This document shows positions 23,808-32,581 of a stretch of 64,000 nucleotides of DNA, piece after piece. How positions within the stretch are numbered: position 1 is the stretch's first letter; every line of letters starts with the position of its first letter. The stretch is from positions 237,361-301,360 of the forward strand of contig NZ_LJYG01000112.1 of NCBI RefSeq assembly GCF_001440035.1, written 5' to 3'. The stretch is from Bradyrhizobium manausense (lineage in GTDB: Bacteria; Pseudomonadota; Alphaproteobacteria; Rhizobiales; Xanthobacteraceae). The notes beneath the pieces were generated by a model, which saw only the letters and a list, made by a program, of their open reading frames with translations, searched no databases and was not told the DNA's origin. Made by a program: the position numbers and the translations under genes.

Positions 23808-24940
23808 CGCACTTGCTCCAGAAACATGCTGACATGGGACGACAGCACGCCGCCGTCGCCGTGCAGCAGCGCAATCGAGGCGTCACGCACCTGGCGATTC
23901 GCTGCCCGGCCCGTCATCTGCAAATGCGCCTCGACCAGATGCGCCATGGCGCCGCCGACGCCGCAATGGCCGTAGCTGAGCAGGCCACCATGCGTGTTGA
24001 GCGGCATCTCGCCGTCGCGGCCGAAATGCCCCGATCGCACGCGCGCAGCCGCCTCGCCTCGTCCGGCAAGGCCAAGGTCTTCCAGCAGCATGGCCAGCGT
24101 GATGGTGAAACTGTCGTAGATCGCGGCGTAACGCACGTCTGATATTGCCAGCCCCGTAGCCTCCTTCGCGCGCGCGATGGAGATTTCGGCGCCGAGCTCG
24201 CTTAAGCCGGGTGCGGCGGTGACGTGCTGATGCGTATGCGCCTGCGCGCAGCCGCGGATCCGCACGCCCGCCTCGCCGGTTCGCTCCCGGCTGATCACAA
24301 ACGCAGCGCCGCCGTCGGACACCGGGCAGCAATCCAGCAGCTTTAACGGCATCGCCACTGGCTTGGAGGCCATGACATCGGCCACCGTGATGGGATCGCG
24401 GAATTGCGCCCCAGGATGGGTGCAGGCGTGCGCACGCATCAGCACGGCGAATTCGGCAAGGTCTTCTTCGGTCACGCCGTATTCGTGCATGTACCTGCTG
24501 GCAACGAGGCCGTAATAGGCGGGGATGGTCGGACCGAGCGGCACCTCGTAGTCGGGGTGGCCGACCTGCGCCAGCGCCTGGATCGAGGCATCGCGGCTCT
24601 GCCCGGTCAGGCGGTTCTCGCCGGCGACGACGAGCACATTGCGGCAGACACCTGATACGACGAGGTGATGGGCTAGCATGGTCATCGCAAGGCCCGTCGC
24701 GCCGCCGACCTGCACGGCATGGGCGTAAGACGGCCGGATGCCAAAATGCTCGGCGAAAACAGTCGCCAGCATGATGTGCGGCGAGACGGTGGAATAGCCG
24801 CAGAGGATGCCGTCGATCTCGGCGCGCTTGAGGCCGGCGTCGTCGAGCGCGGCTCGCGCCGCCTCGCTCATCAGGTCGAGCGAGGACGAGCCTTCGTGCT
24901 TGCCGAAAGACGTGAGGCCAACGCCGGCGATGAAGCTCAT
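23804..24940 (-). CDS. Thiolase-like protein (SCP2/Ltp2 type)
   Basis: A 378-residue thiolase-fold protein of the lipid-transfer/SCP-x-like branch. It contains VQVGGATGLAMTML where ordinary thiolases have a Cys-containing CxSG motif; I see no cysteine there, so a classical thiolase reaction is unlikely. The late LNTHGGLLSYGHCGVGGAMAHLVEA block carries the conserved His and a Cys. This pattern is as in Ltp2-type aldolases, and its coupling with DUF35 supports a retro-aldol or related acyl-CoA cleavage. The CoA-transferase upstream on the same strand may supply the substrate. Confidence 0.85.
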   Translation of the reverse strand: MSFIAGVGLTSFGKHEGSSSLDLMSEAARAALDDAGLKRAEIDGILCGYSTVSPHIMLATVFAEHFGIRPSYAHAVQVGGATGLAMTMLAHHLVVSGVCRNVLVVAGENRLTGQSRDASIQALAQVGHPDYEVPLGPTIPAYYGLVASRYMHEYGVTEEDLAEFAVLMRAHACTHPGAQFRDPITVADVMASKPVAMPLKLLDCCPVSDGGAAFVISRERTGEAGVRIRGCAQAHTHQHVTAAPGLSELGAEISIARAKEATGLAISDVRYAAIYDSFTITLAMLLEDLGLAGRGEAAARVRSGHFGRDGEMPLNTHGGLLSYGHCGVGGAMAHLVEAHLQMTGRAANRQVRDASIALLHGDGGVLSSHVSMFLEQVR

Positions 24941-24953
24941 GGCGCGCCCCCAT

Positions 24954-25033
24954 CGTCATTCCGGGGCGGTCCGAAGGACCGAACCCGGAATCGCGAGATT
25001 CCGGGTTCTCGCTTCGCGAGCCCCGGAATGACG
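24954..25033. repeat. GTCATTCCGGGGC-family palindromic repeat
   Basis: The element begins CGTCATTCCGGGGCGGTCC and ends CGCGAGCCCCGGAATGACG, with an inner AACCCGGAATCGCGAGATTCCGGGTT palindrome split around its centre. It fills the gap between the CoA-transferase and thiolase-like genes, so the message between these cistrons would fold strongly. Confidence 0.85.
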
Positions 25034-25063
25034 GCGGAGAGAGCTTTCGCCATATCCCCTCCC

Positions 25064-26263
25064 CTACTCCGGTGCCGCGCGTGTGACGCCATCGCGGACC
25101 ATGGCGGCGATCTCTCCCTCGGAGTAGCCGATCTCGCGCAGGATCTGCGCGCCATGCTCGTTGAGGCGTGGCGCCAGCCGCACCGGCTCGGCCGCGGTCT
25201 CCGACCAGCTCGCCGTCACCTTCATGCTGCGGATCGGGCCTTCGGTCGGATGGTTGACGACGGGGAAGAAACCGGTCGCTTCGAGATGCTCGTCGTGCAG
25301 GATCGATGCGAGGTCGTGCATCGGCATGACGGGCACATCGGCCCTGGTCAGCAGCTCGATCCATTCAGCCGTGCTGCGCGTCTCAAAGATGCGGGCGAGC
25401 TCGGCATAGACGACATCGATATTGGCCGCGCGCCCCGCGAAGGTCGCGAATTTGGGATCAGTGCGCAGGTCATCGCGCCCGGTCGCCTTGAAGAAATTCT
25501 CCCACTGCTTGTCGTTGTAGACGATGACGCTGAGATAACCGTCCGAGGTCTTGTACGGCCTGCGGTCGCGCGAGAGGTGGCGGGCATAGCCGCCCTTGTC
25601 GAGCGGCGGCTCGTAAGTCAGCCCGCCCATGTGATCGCCCATGACGAAGCCGGCCATGGTCTCGAACATCGGGATGTCCAGACGCTGGCCGTGGCCGGTA
25701 CGGTCGCGATGCACGAGGCTGGCACAGATCGCGCCGACGGCGGTGAGGCCGACGATGCGATCGACCAGCGCGTTCGGCACGTAGCGCGGCACGCCGTCGC
25801 CGGTCTGCGCCATCAAGGCCGGCAACGCGGTTGCGCCCTGGATCAGATCGTCATAGGCGGGTTTTGCCGCGTATGGCCCGTCCTGGCCGAAGCCGAACAC
25901 ACCGGCATAGACGAGCCGCGGATTGATCGCGGAGACGACGTCATAGCCGAGCTGCAGCCGCGCCATTGCCTGCGGTCGGACGTTGTAGACGAGAACGTCG
26001 GCATCCTTCAGCAACCGCAGCACGGCCTCGCGGCCAGCGGGCTTCTTCAGGTCGAGGCAGATCGAACGCTTGCTGCGGTTGGTGTTGAGAAACACCGGGC
26101 CCATGCCGGCATGCCGCATCGGGCCGATCAGGCGGGTGACGTCGCCGTCGAGCGATTCCACCTTGATGACGTCGGCCCCGTAGTCGCCGAGCATCTGGGT
26201 CGCATAAGGTCCCATCAGCACGGTGGTCATGTCGACGACCTTGATGCCCTTCAGCGGCCCCAT
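25064..26263 (-). CDS. CaiB/BaiF family CoA-transferase
   Basis: A 399-residue class III CoA-transferase. It opens with MGPLKGIKVVDMTTVLMGPYATQMLGDYGADVIKVE, the classic N-terminal Rossmann part. It has LDLKKPAGREAVLRLLKDADVLVYNVRP, and PAYDDLIQGATALPALMAQTG, which contains the catalytic aspartate position. The family moves CoA between acyl-CoA donors and carboxylic acids through an aspartyl-CoA intermediate. GGAG precedes the ATG. It lies upstream of the thiolase/DUF35 pair on the same strand; together they look like an activation and cleavage pathway for an unidentified acid. Confidence 0.9.
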   Translation of the reverse strand: MGPLKGIKVVDMTTVLMGPYATQMLGDYGADVIKVESLDGDVTRLIGPMRHAGMGPVFLNTNRSKRSICLDLKKPAGREAVLRLLKDADVLVYNVRPQAMARLQLGYDVVSAINPRLVYAGVFGFGQDGPYAAKPAYDDLIQGATALPALMAQTGDGVPRYVPNALVDRIVGLTAVGAICASLVHRDRTGHGQRLDIPMFETMAGFVMGDHMGGLTYEPPLDKGGYARHLSRDRRPYKTSDGYLSVIVYNDKQWENFFKATGRDDLRTDPKFATFAGRAANIDVVYAELARIFETRSTAEWIELLTRADVPVMPMHDLASILHDEHLEATGFFPVVNHPTEGPIRSMKVTASWSETAAEPVRLAPRLNEHGAQILREIGYSEGEIAAMVRDGVTRAAPE

Positions 26264-26375
26264 TGGTTCGCTCCCGATTGCGCGGGCTCTCCCGCGATTT
26301 CGGTCCAGCTAAGGGGAGTGGTGGCGCATGCGCAAGGGCGGCCGGCGAATAGCCGCATGCGCGCGGACGCGGCCG

Positions 26376-26582
26376 CTATTTCTTCTGGCGGGATTCGCGG
26401 ATCTTCATGAGACGCTCGAGCTCGTCGTTCTGCTGGTTGATGCGGTCGGCGATGCGCGACTCGTTCTGCTCGCCGGAGGCGGCGGCGGCCTGCTCGATCA
26501 GCTGGCGGATATTATCCTCGAGAATCGCGATGCGATCGTTGAGGGCTTCGATAGAGAGTGAATCTTCGTAGTTAGTACTCAT
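26376..26582 (-). CDS. Small coiled-coil protein of unknown function
   Basis: A 68-residue, charged, helix-forming protein starting MSTNYEDSLSIEALNDRIAI. Heptad-like hydrophobic spacing (LNDRIAILEDNIRQLIEQ and ADRINQQNDELERLMKI) indicates a coiled coil, and the tail is basic (RESRQKK). Superficially like SlyX-type small proteins, but I do not recognise the family. The frame is open to 26693, where it would run through the palindromic repeat, so the ATG at 26582 with GGAAAAG upstream is used. Confidence 0.7.
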   Translation of the reverse strand: MSTNYEDSLSIEALNDRIAILEDNIRQLIEQAAAASGEQNESRIADRINQQNDELERLMKIRESRQKK

Positions 26583-26611
26583 GATGCTTTTCCGCGAATC
26601 AATCAGGAGCC

Positions 26612-26698
26612 GTAGGGTGGGCGAAGCGAAGCGTGCCCACCATGATCTACCGCAAGGAAATGGTGGGCACGGCGCTTTTGCGCCTTTGCCCACCCTAC
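26612..26698. repeat. Second copy of the GTAGGGTGGGC inverted repeat
   Basis: Starts GTAGGGTGGGCGAAGCGAAG and ends GCCTTTGCCCACCCTAC, with the same inner arms as the copy at 7533-7626; only the central loop differs. It lies 12 bases after the thiolase gene end and upstream of the coiled-coil gene. Confidence 0.85.
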
Positions 26699-26710
26699 AA
26701 GAGTCGAACC

Positions 26711-27880
26711 TTACTTCAATGGCTCGAGAACCGAGACGTAGTTGGCAACGGCCGCGCCGCCCATGTTGAAGATGCCGCCGAGCTTGGCATTCTTCAACTG
26801 CATGCCCTCGGGCGCCTGCCCGGCGAGCTGCATCGCGGTCATCACATGCATGGAGACGCCGGTGGCACCGATCGGGTGGCCCTTGGCCTTCAGGCCGCCG
26901 GACGGATTGACCGGCAGCTTGCCGTCCTTGAGCGTCCAGCCTTCCTTGATGGCGCGGGCGCCCTGCCCCCTCGGCGTCAGTCCCATCGCTTCGTACTCGA
27001 TCAGCTCGGCCACGGTGAAGCAGTCATGGGTCTCGACGAAGGAGAGATCGGACAGCGTCACGCCCGCCTTCTCCAGCGCGCGCTGCCAGGCGACCGTGCA
27101 GCCCTCGAACTGGAGGATGTCGCGCTTGCTCATCGGCAGGAAGTCCTGGGCATGCGCGGTGGCGCGGAAGCCGATCGACTTGCTCATGGTCCTGGCGGTC
27201 TCGGTGTCGGCCAGCACCAGCGCGGCGGCGCCGTCGGACACCAGCGAGCAGTCGGTGCGCTTCAGGGGACCGGCGACGTACGGGTTCTTCTCGCTCTCGG
27301 CGCGGCAGAAGTCGAAGCCGAAATCCTTGCGCATCTGCGCGAAGGGATTGGCGACGCCGTTCTTGTGGTTCTTGGCCGCGATCAGCGCCAGCGCATCGGA
27401 CTGATCGCCGTATTTCTGGAAGTAGGAGCTGGCGATCTTGCCGAACACGCCGGCAAAGCCGCCGATGGTGTCGCCGTCCTCGGGCAGGTACGAGGCCTTG
27501 AGCAGGTTCTTGCCGATCTCCGGCCCCGGTGTGCGGGTCATCTGCTCGACGCCGACGACCAGCACGATTCTGGCTGCGCCTGCGGCGATCGCACGCAGGC
27601 CCTGATGGACGGCAGCCGAGCCCGTCGCACAGGCGTTCTCCACACGGGTGGCCGGCTTGAAGCGCAGCTTCGGGTCGGCCTGCAGCACCAGCGAGGCAGT
27701 AAAATCCTGCGCCGAGAAGCCGGCATTGAAATGGCCAAGCACGATCTCGTCGACATCGGAGGCCGAAATGCCGGCATCGGCCATCGCCTCATTGGCGACC
27801 CGGGTGACGAGGCTTTCGACGGTTTCGGTGTCGAACTTGCCGAACGGCGTATGCGCCCATCCGACGATGCTGGCAGTCAT
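26711..27880 (-). CDS. Acetyl-CoA acetyltransferase / SCP-x-type thiolase
   Basis: A 389-residue thiolase of the SCP-x-like branch. Unlike the protein at 23804 it keeps a cysteine in the first active-site block (RVENACATGSAAVHQG). The second block reads NPSGGLKAKGHPIGATGVSMH with the catalytic histidine. It probably cleaves or forms 3-oxoacyl-CoA. GGGAGAG precedes the ATG. A palindromic repeat follows its stop. No obvious operon partner is adjacent: upstream is the aldolase gene of the sugar-acid operon, 60 bases away on the same strand, so read-through from that operon is possible. Confidence 0.9.
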   Translation of the reverse strand: MTASIVGWAHTPFGKFDTETVESLVTRVANEAMADAGISASDVDEIVLGHFNAGFSAQDFTASLVLQADPKLRFKPATRVENACATGSAAVHQGLRAIAAGAARIVLVVGVEQMTRTPGPEIGKNLLKASYLPEDGDTIGGFAGVFGKIASSYFQKYGDQSDALALIAAKNHKNGVANPFAQMRKDFGFDFCRAESEKNPYVAGPLKRTDCSLVSDGAAALVLADTETARTMSKSIGFRATAHAQDFLPMSKRDILQFEGCTVAWQRALEKAGVTLSDLSFVETHDCFTVAELIEYEAMGLTPRGQGARAIKEGWTLKDGKLPVNPSGGLKAKGHPIGATGVSMHVMTAMQLAGQAPEGMQLKNAKLGGIFNMGGAAVANYVSVLEPLK

Positions 27881-27940
27881 GGTCTTCTCTCCCTGGCGGT
27901 CTCTTGCTGACCTAAGTCTTAGCCCAGGGATGGCAAGACT

Positions 27941-28591
27941 TCACGCGGGTTTAAGGGCATGGAGGGTGCGCTGGCAGATGGCAGTTATGCCGGCCCAGTT
28001 CCCCGCCCTGATCTCCGCCGTCGGGCACAGCCAGGAACCACCGACACAGACCACATTGGGCTCGGCGAGCCAGGTCGCCGCATTGGCCTCGCCGACCCCA
28101 CCGGTCGGGCAGAACCGGACGTTAGGGAAGGGCCCGCCAAGCGAGCGCAAGCCCTTGATGCCGCCGGCCTGCTCGGCCGGGAAGAATTTTGCGACGTCGA
28201 AGCCGTAGGATAGCGCCGTCATCAGCTCGGAGGCGGTCGCGATGCCCGGTGCAAACGGCAGGGAGCTGTCGGCGGCGACCTTGAGGAGGTCGGGGGTCAG
28301 GCCCGGGCTGATGCCGAAGGCGACGCCGAGCTTCTCGACCCGGGTGAAGTCAGCCGGATTGAGGATGGTGCCGATGCCGACCACTGCGTCGGGGACCTCG
28401 GCCATCATCGCCCGCGCCGCCTCGATCGCGACAGGGGTGCGCATGGTCACCTCCAGCGTGCGGACGCCGCCGGCCACCAGGGCTTTTGCCAGCGGCACGG
28501 CATCCTGGATCCGGTCGATGGTGAGGACGGGAATGACGGTCGCAGCCTTGAACAGCGCGACGAGGTGGTTCTGTTGGGCAGCAGTGGGCAT
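27941..28591 (-). CDS. eda: 2-dehydro-3-deoxy-6-phosphogluconate aldolase
   Basis: A 216-residue class I aldolase of the KDPG/KHG family, cleaving KDPG to pyruvate and glyceraldehyde 3-phosphate. Key residues are visible: E47 and R51 in TLEVTMRT and the Schiff-base lysine K135 in VAKFFPAEQAGG, followed by CPTGGV for phosphate binding. It is the last gene of the transporter/kinase operon, next to the KDG-kinase-like gene, so the pair would finish a dehydratase-kinase-aldolase route for sugar acids. A related aldolase preferring KDPGal cannot be excluded. Confidence 0.93.
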   Translation of the reverse strand: MPTAAQQNHLVALFKAATVIPVLTIDRIQDAVPLAKALVAGGVRTLEVTMRTPVAIEAARAMMAEVPDAVVGIGTILNPADFTRVEKLGVAFGISPGLTPDLLKVAADSSLPFAPGIATASELMTALSYGFDVAKFFPAEQAGGIKGLRSLGGPFPNVRFCPTGGVGEANAATWLAEPNVVCVGGSWLCPTAEIRAGNWAGITAICQRTLHALKPA

Positions 28592-28634
28592 CTTCTGGGT
28601 CTTTTCGTTGACTTGGTCGCGTTACTTCGTGGCT

Positions 28635-29621
28635 CTACTTCGTGGCTTGGCGTGTGGTCGCAGGCCGGTGCCGCTTCTTCGGCGGCATGGCATAGCCCGG
28701 AATGATGGCGCCGGGATAGCAGATCACGAGACTGGCGAGGCGATGGCCCGATTGGGCCGCCTCGACCGGATCGGAACCACCGAGGCGGGCCGCGATATAG
28801 GCTGCGGCAAAACTGTCACCGGCCGCCGTGGTGTCGACGACGGGCTTTGTCATGGGTTCAGCGCGGACCTCGCTGGTACCACCCGGGTAGCGCAGCCGGC
28901 TGACGGGCTCCGCGAGCCGGAACACCAGCTCCGGCGTCGGGATGCGCGCCATCAATTGCTCAGGACTTTCGCCGGGATAGAGCGCGAGCAGATCCTCGGC
29001 CGACGTCAGCACGATGTCGGCCGCGGCAAAGGCCGCAGAAAACACCTCGCGGGCAATGTCGCGATCGGGCCAGCCGCGTGCGCGGAAATTGGTGTCGAAC
29101 ACGAAGCGGGTGCCGAGCAGGCGGGCGCGCTTGATCGCCGCGAACAGGCGGTCGCGCCCGGCCTGATCGTAGATCGAGAGCGTGATCGCGGAGAGATAGA
29201 CGATGTCGTAGCTCATCAGCGAGTTGAGCAGTTCGTCGGTCTCCGGCAGGGTCATGAGTTGCCGCGCCGCCGCGCTGTCGCGCCAGTGGTAGAACTGGCG
29301 CTCGCCCTTGGCATCGAGCTGGATCATGTAGAGGCCGGGCAGCTTGCCCGGCAGCCGCACCACGCGCCTTGTGCCGACGCCTTCGGCGTTCCAGGCCGCA
29401 ATCATCTCCTCGCTCATCGCATCGTCGCCGAGCGCGGTGAAATAGTCGACCTTGACGTCGAGCCGCGCCAGATACACCGCTGTGTTGAGCGTGTCGCCGC
29501 CGAAGCCGCGCGAGAACAGGCCACCGCCCTGCCCTGCCTGCCCACCCTGAGCCTGTCGAAGCTCGACCATGCATTCACCGATGCAAGCCACGCTCGCCAT
29601 CGTCATATCCACGCTGTTCAT
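28635..29621 (-). CDS. kdgK: PfkB-family sugar kinase, probably 2-keto-3-deoxygluconate kinase
   Basis: A ribokinase-fold kinase of 328 residues. SVACIGECMVEL at the start, GGDTLNTAVYLARL (substrate glycine motif) and DTTAAGDSFAAAYIA near the C-terminus (anion hole and catalytic Asp) are the PfkB signatures. Placement directly before the KDPG aldolase gene points to phosphorylation of 2-keto-3-deoxygluconate (or -galactonate). Three in-frame ATGs (29621, 29606, 29600) make the exact start uncertain; MASVACIGECMVEL is the conserved beginning. Confidence 0.88.
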   Translation of the reverse strand: MNSVDMTMASVACIGECMVELRQAQGGQAGQGGGLFSRGFGGDTLNTAVYLARLDVKVDYFTALGDDAMSEEMIAAWNAEGVGTRRVVRLPGKLPGLYMIQLDAKGERQFYHWRDSAAARQLMTLPETDELLNSLMSYDIVYLSAITLSIYDQAGRDRLFAAIKRARLLGTRFVFDTNFRARGWPDRDIAREVFSAAFAAADIVLTSAEDLLALYPGESPEQLMARIPTPELVFRLAEPVSRLRYPGGTSEVRAEPMTKPVVDTTAAGDSFAAAYIAARLGGSDPVEAAQSGHRLASLVICYPGAIIPGYAMPPKKRHRPATTRQATK

Positions 29622-29629
29622 CAGTTACG

Positions 29630-30616
29630 TCAGGCGACGAAGTTGCCGCCGAGCTCGTCTTCGATGTGAATGCGGATGATGTCGTCAAAGGTCTTCTCGG
29701 CCGTGGTGAAGCCGAGCTCGAGCGCCCGCTTTGGGTTGAAATTGCGCGGCCAGCCCCCGACGATACCGACAATGAAAGGATCGGGCTCCCGCTTGATGCG
29801 GGCAACGACCTTCTCGCCGGCAACGCGCTTCAAGGCGGCGATCTGCTCGCCGACGGTGGCCGACAGGCCCGGCATCGTCAGATTGCGGCGCGGGCCGACC
29901 GTGGCGAGGTCCATGGTGCCGGCGTGGAGCAGGAAGCCGACCGCCGAGCGCGGCGTCGCGTGCCAGTGGCGGACATCCTCCGACACCGGGAGCACCGCTT
30001 CCTTGCCGGCGAGCGGCTCACGGAGGATATTGGAGAAGAAGCCTGATGCCGCTTTGTTGGGCAGGCCAGGCCGGATGCAGATGGTCGGCAGGCGAATGCC
30101 GATGCCGTCGAGGAAGCCGCGGCGCGAATAATCCGCGAGGAGGAGCTCGCCGATCGCCTTCTGTGTCCCGTAGCTGAGCAGCGGGGTCTGGAAGAACTCG
30201 TCGCCGATCGCATCCGGGAACGGGGCGCCGAACACCGCGATCGACGACGTGAACACCACGCGCGGCTTGTAGCCGCCGCCGACCAGGCGGATGGCGTCGA
30301 GCAGCATCCGCGTGCCATCGAGATTGATGCGGTAGCCCTTGTCGAAATCGAGCTCGGCCTCGCCCGAGACGATGGCGGCGAGATGGAAGATCACATCGGG
30401 ACGGCCGGCGATCAGCTTCTCGGCAGCGCCCGGCACGGCAAAATCGCCCGAGACCGTCTCGACGGCAAAACCCGCCTTCTCCGGCTTCCTGGGCTCGACC
30501 ACGTCATGCATGGTCATCTTGGTGATGTCGCTCTTGCCGAGCCGGCCGTCGCGCAAGAGACGTTCACACAATTTGCGGCCGACCATGCCGGCAGCGCCCA
30601 GAACCAGAATGTGCAA
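29630..30616 (-). CDS. NAD-dependent epimerase/dehydratase-type dehydrogenase (DenD-like)
   Basis: A 328-residue extended SDR with the glycine motif GAAGMVGRKL (7-16) and the catalytic YGTQKAIGELLLADYSRR (Tyr-x3-Lys). Length and the sequence MHILVLGAAGMVGRKL fit the D-erythronate dehydrogenase (DenD) group, which oxidises four-carbon sugar acids at C2. In this operon, behind an ABC sugar importer and before a kinase and aldolase, it could act on another aldonate or uronate. The exact substrate is unresolved; I give no symbol for that reason. Confidence 0.82.
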   Translation of the reverse strand: MHILVLGAAGMVGRKLCERLLRDGRLGKSDITKMTMHDVVEPRKPEKAGFAVETVSGDFAVPGAAEKLIAGRPDVIFHLAAIVSGEAELDFDKGYRINLDGTRMLLDAIRLVGGGYKPRVVFTSSIAVFGAPFPDAIGDEFFQTPLLSYGTQKAIGELLLADYSRRGFLDGIGIRLPTICIRPGLPNKAASGFFSNILREPLAGKEAVLPVSEDVRHWHATPRSAVGFLLHAGTMDLATVGPRRNLTMPGLSATVGEQIAALKRVAGEKVVARIKREPDPFIVGIVGGWPRNFNPKRALELGFTTAEKTFDDIIRIHIEDELGGNFVA

Positions 30617-30693
30617 GAGCTTAACTCCTTCTTATTGGCCGGAACGCGCCGCTCTTGGAAGATGCTGGCGCGTTCCCAGGCAGGCCCCGCTGG

Positions 30694-31569
30694 TCATTCC
30701 TTCACCGCGCCTGTCATCGCCGACACATAATACTCTACGAAGAAGGAATAAAGGATAACTACGGGGACCGAGCCGGTCAGGGCCGCCGCCATCAGGGCGC
30801 CCCAATGGTAGACGTCGCCGTTGACGAGCTCCGTGATGGCGCCGACCGGAATGGTCTTGTTCTCCGAGGAGGAGATGAAGGTCAGCGCGTAGATGAACTC
30901 GTTCCAGGACAAGGTGAAGGCGAAGATGCCGGCCGAAATGACCCCCGGCAGCGACAGCGGCAGCGTGATCTTGACCAGGATCTGCAGCCGCGTCGCCCCA
31001 TCGATCAGCGCGCATTCCTCCAGCTCATAGGGGATGGTGCGGAAGTAGCCCATCAGCAGCCAGGTGCAGAACGGGATCAGGAAGGTCGGGTAGGTCAGGA
31101 TCAGCGCCAGATTGCCGTCAAACAGGCCCAGCTGGAACACGATCGCCGCCAGCGGAATGAACAGGATCGAGGGCGGCACGAGATAGCCGAGGAAGATGGC
31201 GAGGCCGACATAGCGCGAGCCGGTGTAACGGAGCCGCTCGATCGCATAGGCCGCGCAGACGCTGGCGAACAGCGAGATGAAGGTCGAGGACACCGAGACG
31301 ATCACCGTGTTCCACATCCACAGCGGATAGTCGGTGTCCACGAACAGCTTCTTGATGTGCTCGAGCGTCGGATGGGCAATCAGGAACGGATTGTACTTCT
31401 CGTAATCGTACATCTCCGCATCTGGTTTGAACGTCGTCACCGCCATCCAGTAGAACGGAAACAACAGGAAGAAGATGATCAGGCCGAGCGGGACGTAGAC
31501 CCGGAGAAACTTCTTCGGAAAGCTCTCCAGATAGTCCATTCCGACGCTTTGGTCGTCCACGGTGGTCAT
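30694..31569 (-). CDS. Sugar ABC transporter permease (MalG-like)
   Basis: A 291-residue inner-membrane permease with six hydrophobic segments and the cytoplasmic EAA loop ALIDGATRLQILVKITLPLSLPG, which docks on the ATPase. It forms a heterodimer with the MalF-like protein. It ends 77 bases before the DenD-like gene and begins 2 bases after the MalF-like stop, in the order typical of CUT1 sugar importers. Confidence 0.92.
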   Translation of the reverse strand: MTTVDDQSVGMDYLESFPKKFLRVYVPLGLIIFFLLFPFYWMAVTTFKPDAEMYDYEKYNPFLIAHPTLEHIKKLFVDTDYPLWMWNTVIVSVSSTFISLFASVCAAYAIERLRYTGSRYVGLAIFLGYLVPPSILFIPLAAIVFQLGLFDGNLALILTYPTFLIPFCTWLLMGYFRTIPYELEECALIDGATRLQILVKITLPLSLPGVISAGIFAFTLSWNEFIYALTFISSSENKTIPVGAITELVNGDVYHWGALMAAALTGSVPVVILYSFFVEYYVSAMTGAVKE

Positions 31570-31571
31570 GG

Positions 31572-32516
31572 TCAGTCCCTCCCGCCCTGTTGCCAGCGTG
31601 AGCGCTGAAGCCCGAAGAAGCTGAGCAGGATCGCGGCGACCAGGAACGGGATCATCGCATTGGAGATCGCCGCTCCCTCGCCGAGATTGCCACCGGTGAT
31701 CGCGCGCTGAAACGACAGCGTCGCCATCAGATGCGTGGCGTTGATCGGCCCGCCGCGCGTGATGGTGTAGATCAGCTGGAAGTCGGTGAACGTCATCAGC
31801 ACCGAGAATGTCATCACGACCGCGATGATCGGCGACAGCATCGGCAGCGTGATGTGGCGGAAGCGCTGCAGATTGGTGGCGCCATCGAGATTGGCGGCCT
31901 CGTAGAGCGAGGGCGAGATAGTCTGCAATCCCGCCAGCAGCGTGATCGCCACGAACGGCACGCCGCGCCAGATATTGGCGATCACGACCGACCAGCGCGC
32001 ATTCCAGGGATCGCCCAGGAAATCGATGTAGCGGGTCAGAAGCCCCGCCTTGATCAGCACCCAGGAGACGATCGAGAACTGGCTGTCATAGATCCACCAG
32101 AACGCGATCGCCGACAACACGGTCGGCACCACGAAGGGCAATAGCACGATGGCGCGGATCATCGACTTGAATGGCAGCCGCTCGTTGAGCAGCAGCGCCA
32201 GATAAAGTCCGATCGCGAACTTCACGATGCTGGCGGTCACCGTATAGAAAATCGTGTTGAACACCGAGAGCCAGAACACCGAGTCCTTGGCAAGGGAAAC
32301 GAAATTGCCGAACCCGATGAAGCGCCCTGCCCCTCCGATCTTGGTATCGGTCAGGCCGAGATACAAACCGAGCCCGAGCGGATAGGCCAGGAACAGGACC
32401 AGGATGGCCACGGCCGGCACCATGAACATCGCGCCGAGGCAGTTACGGCTCTCAAATGCCCTCGACCACAGGCTGCTGCGTTTCGGCTGCGCGATTGGCT
32501 CCGCCAAGACGGCCAT
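31572..32516 (-). CDS. Sugar ABC transporter permease (MalF-like)
   Basis: A 314-residue permease with an N-terminal cytosolic part, about six transmembrane segments and the EAA loop EAANLDGATNLQRFRHITLP. GGGGAG precedes the ATG at 32516; the frame remains open to 32555 but without a ribosome site. Partner of the MalG-like gene downstream and of the binding protein upstream. Confidence 0.92.
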   Translation of the reverse strand: MAVLAEPIAQPKRSSLWSRAFESRNCLGAMFMVPAVAILVLFLAYPLGLGLYLGLTDTKIGGAGRFIGFGNFVSLAKDSVFWLSVFNTIFYTVTASIVKFAIGLYLALLLNERLPFKSMIRAIVLLPFVVPTVLSAIAFWWIYDSQFSIVSWVLIKAGLLTRYIDFLGDPWNARWSVVIANIWRGVPFVAITLLAGLQTISPSLYEAANLDGATNLQRFRHITLPMLSPIIAVVMTFSVLMTFTDFQLIYTITRGGPINATHLMATLSFQRAITGGNLGEGAAISNAMIPFLVAAILLSFFGLQRSRWQQGGRD

Positions 32517-32581
32517 ATCGGACTCCCCTAGACAAATAGCAGCAGCGTCCGGCACGCCGGACGCTGCGCTGAAGGTGCGGA

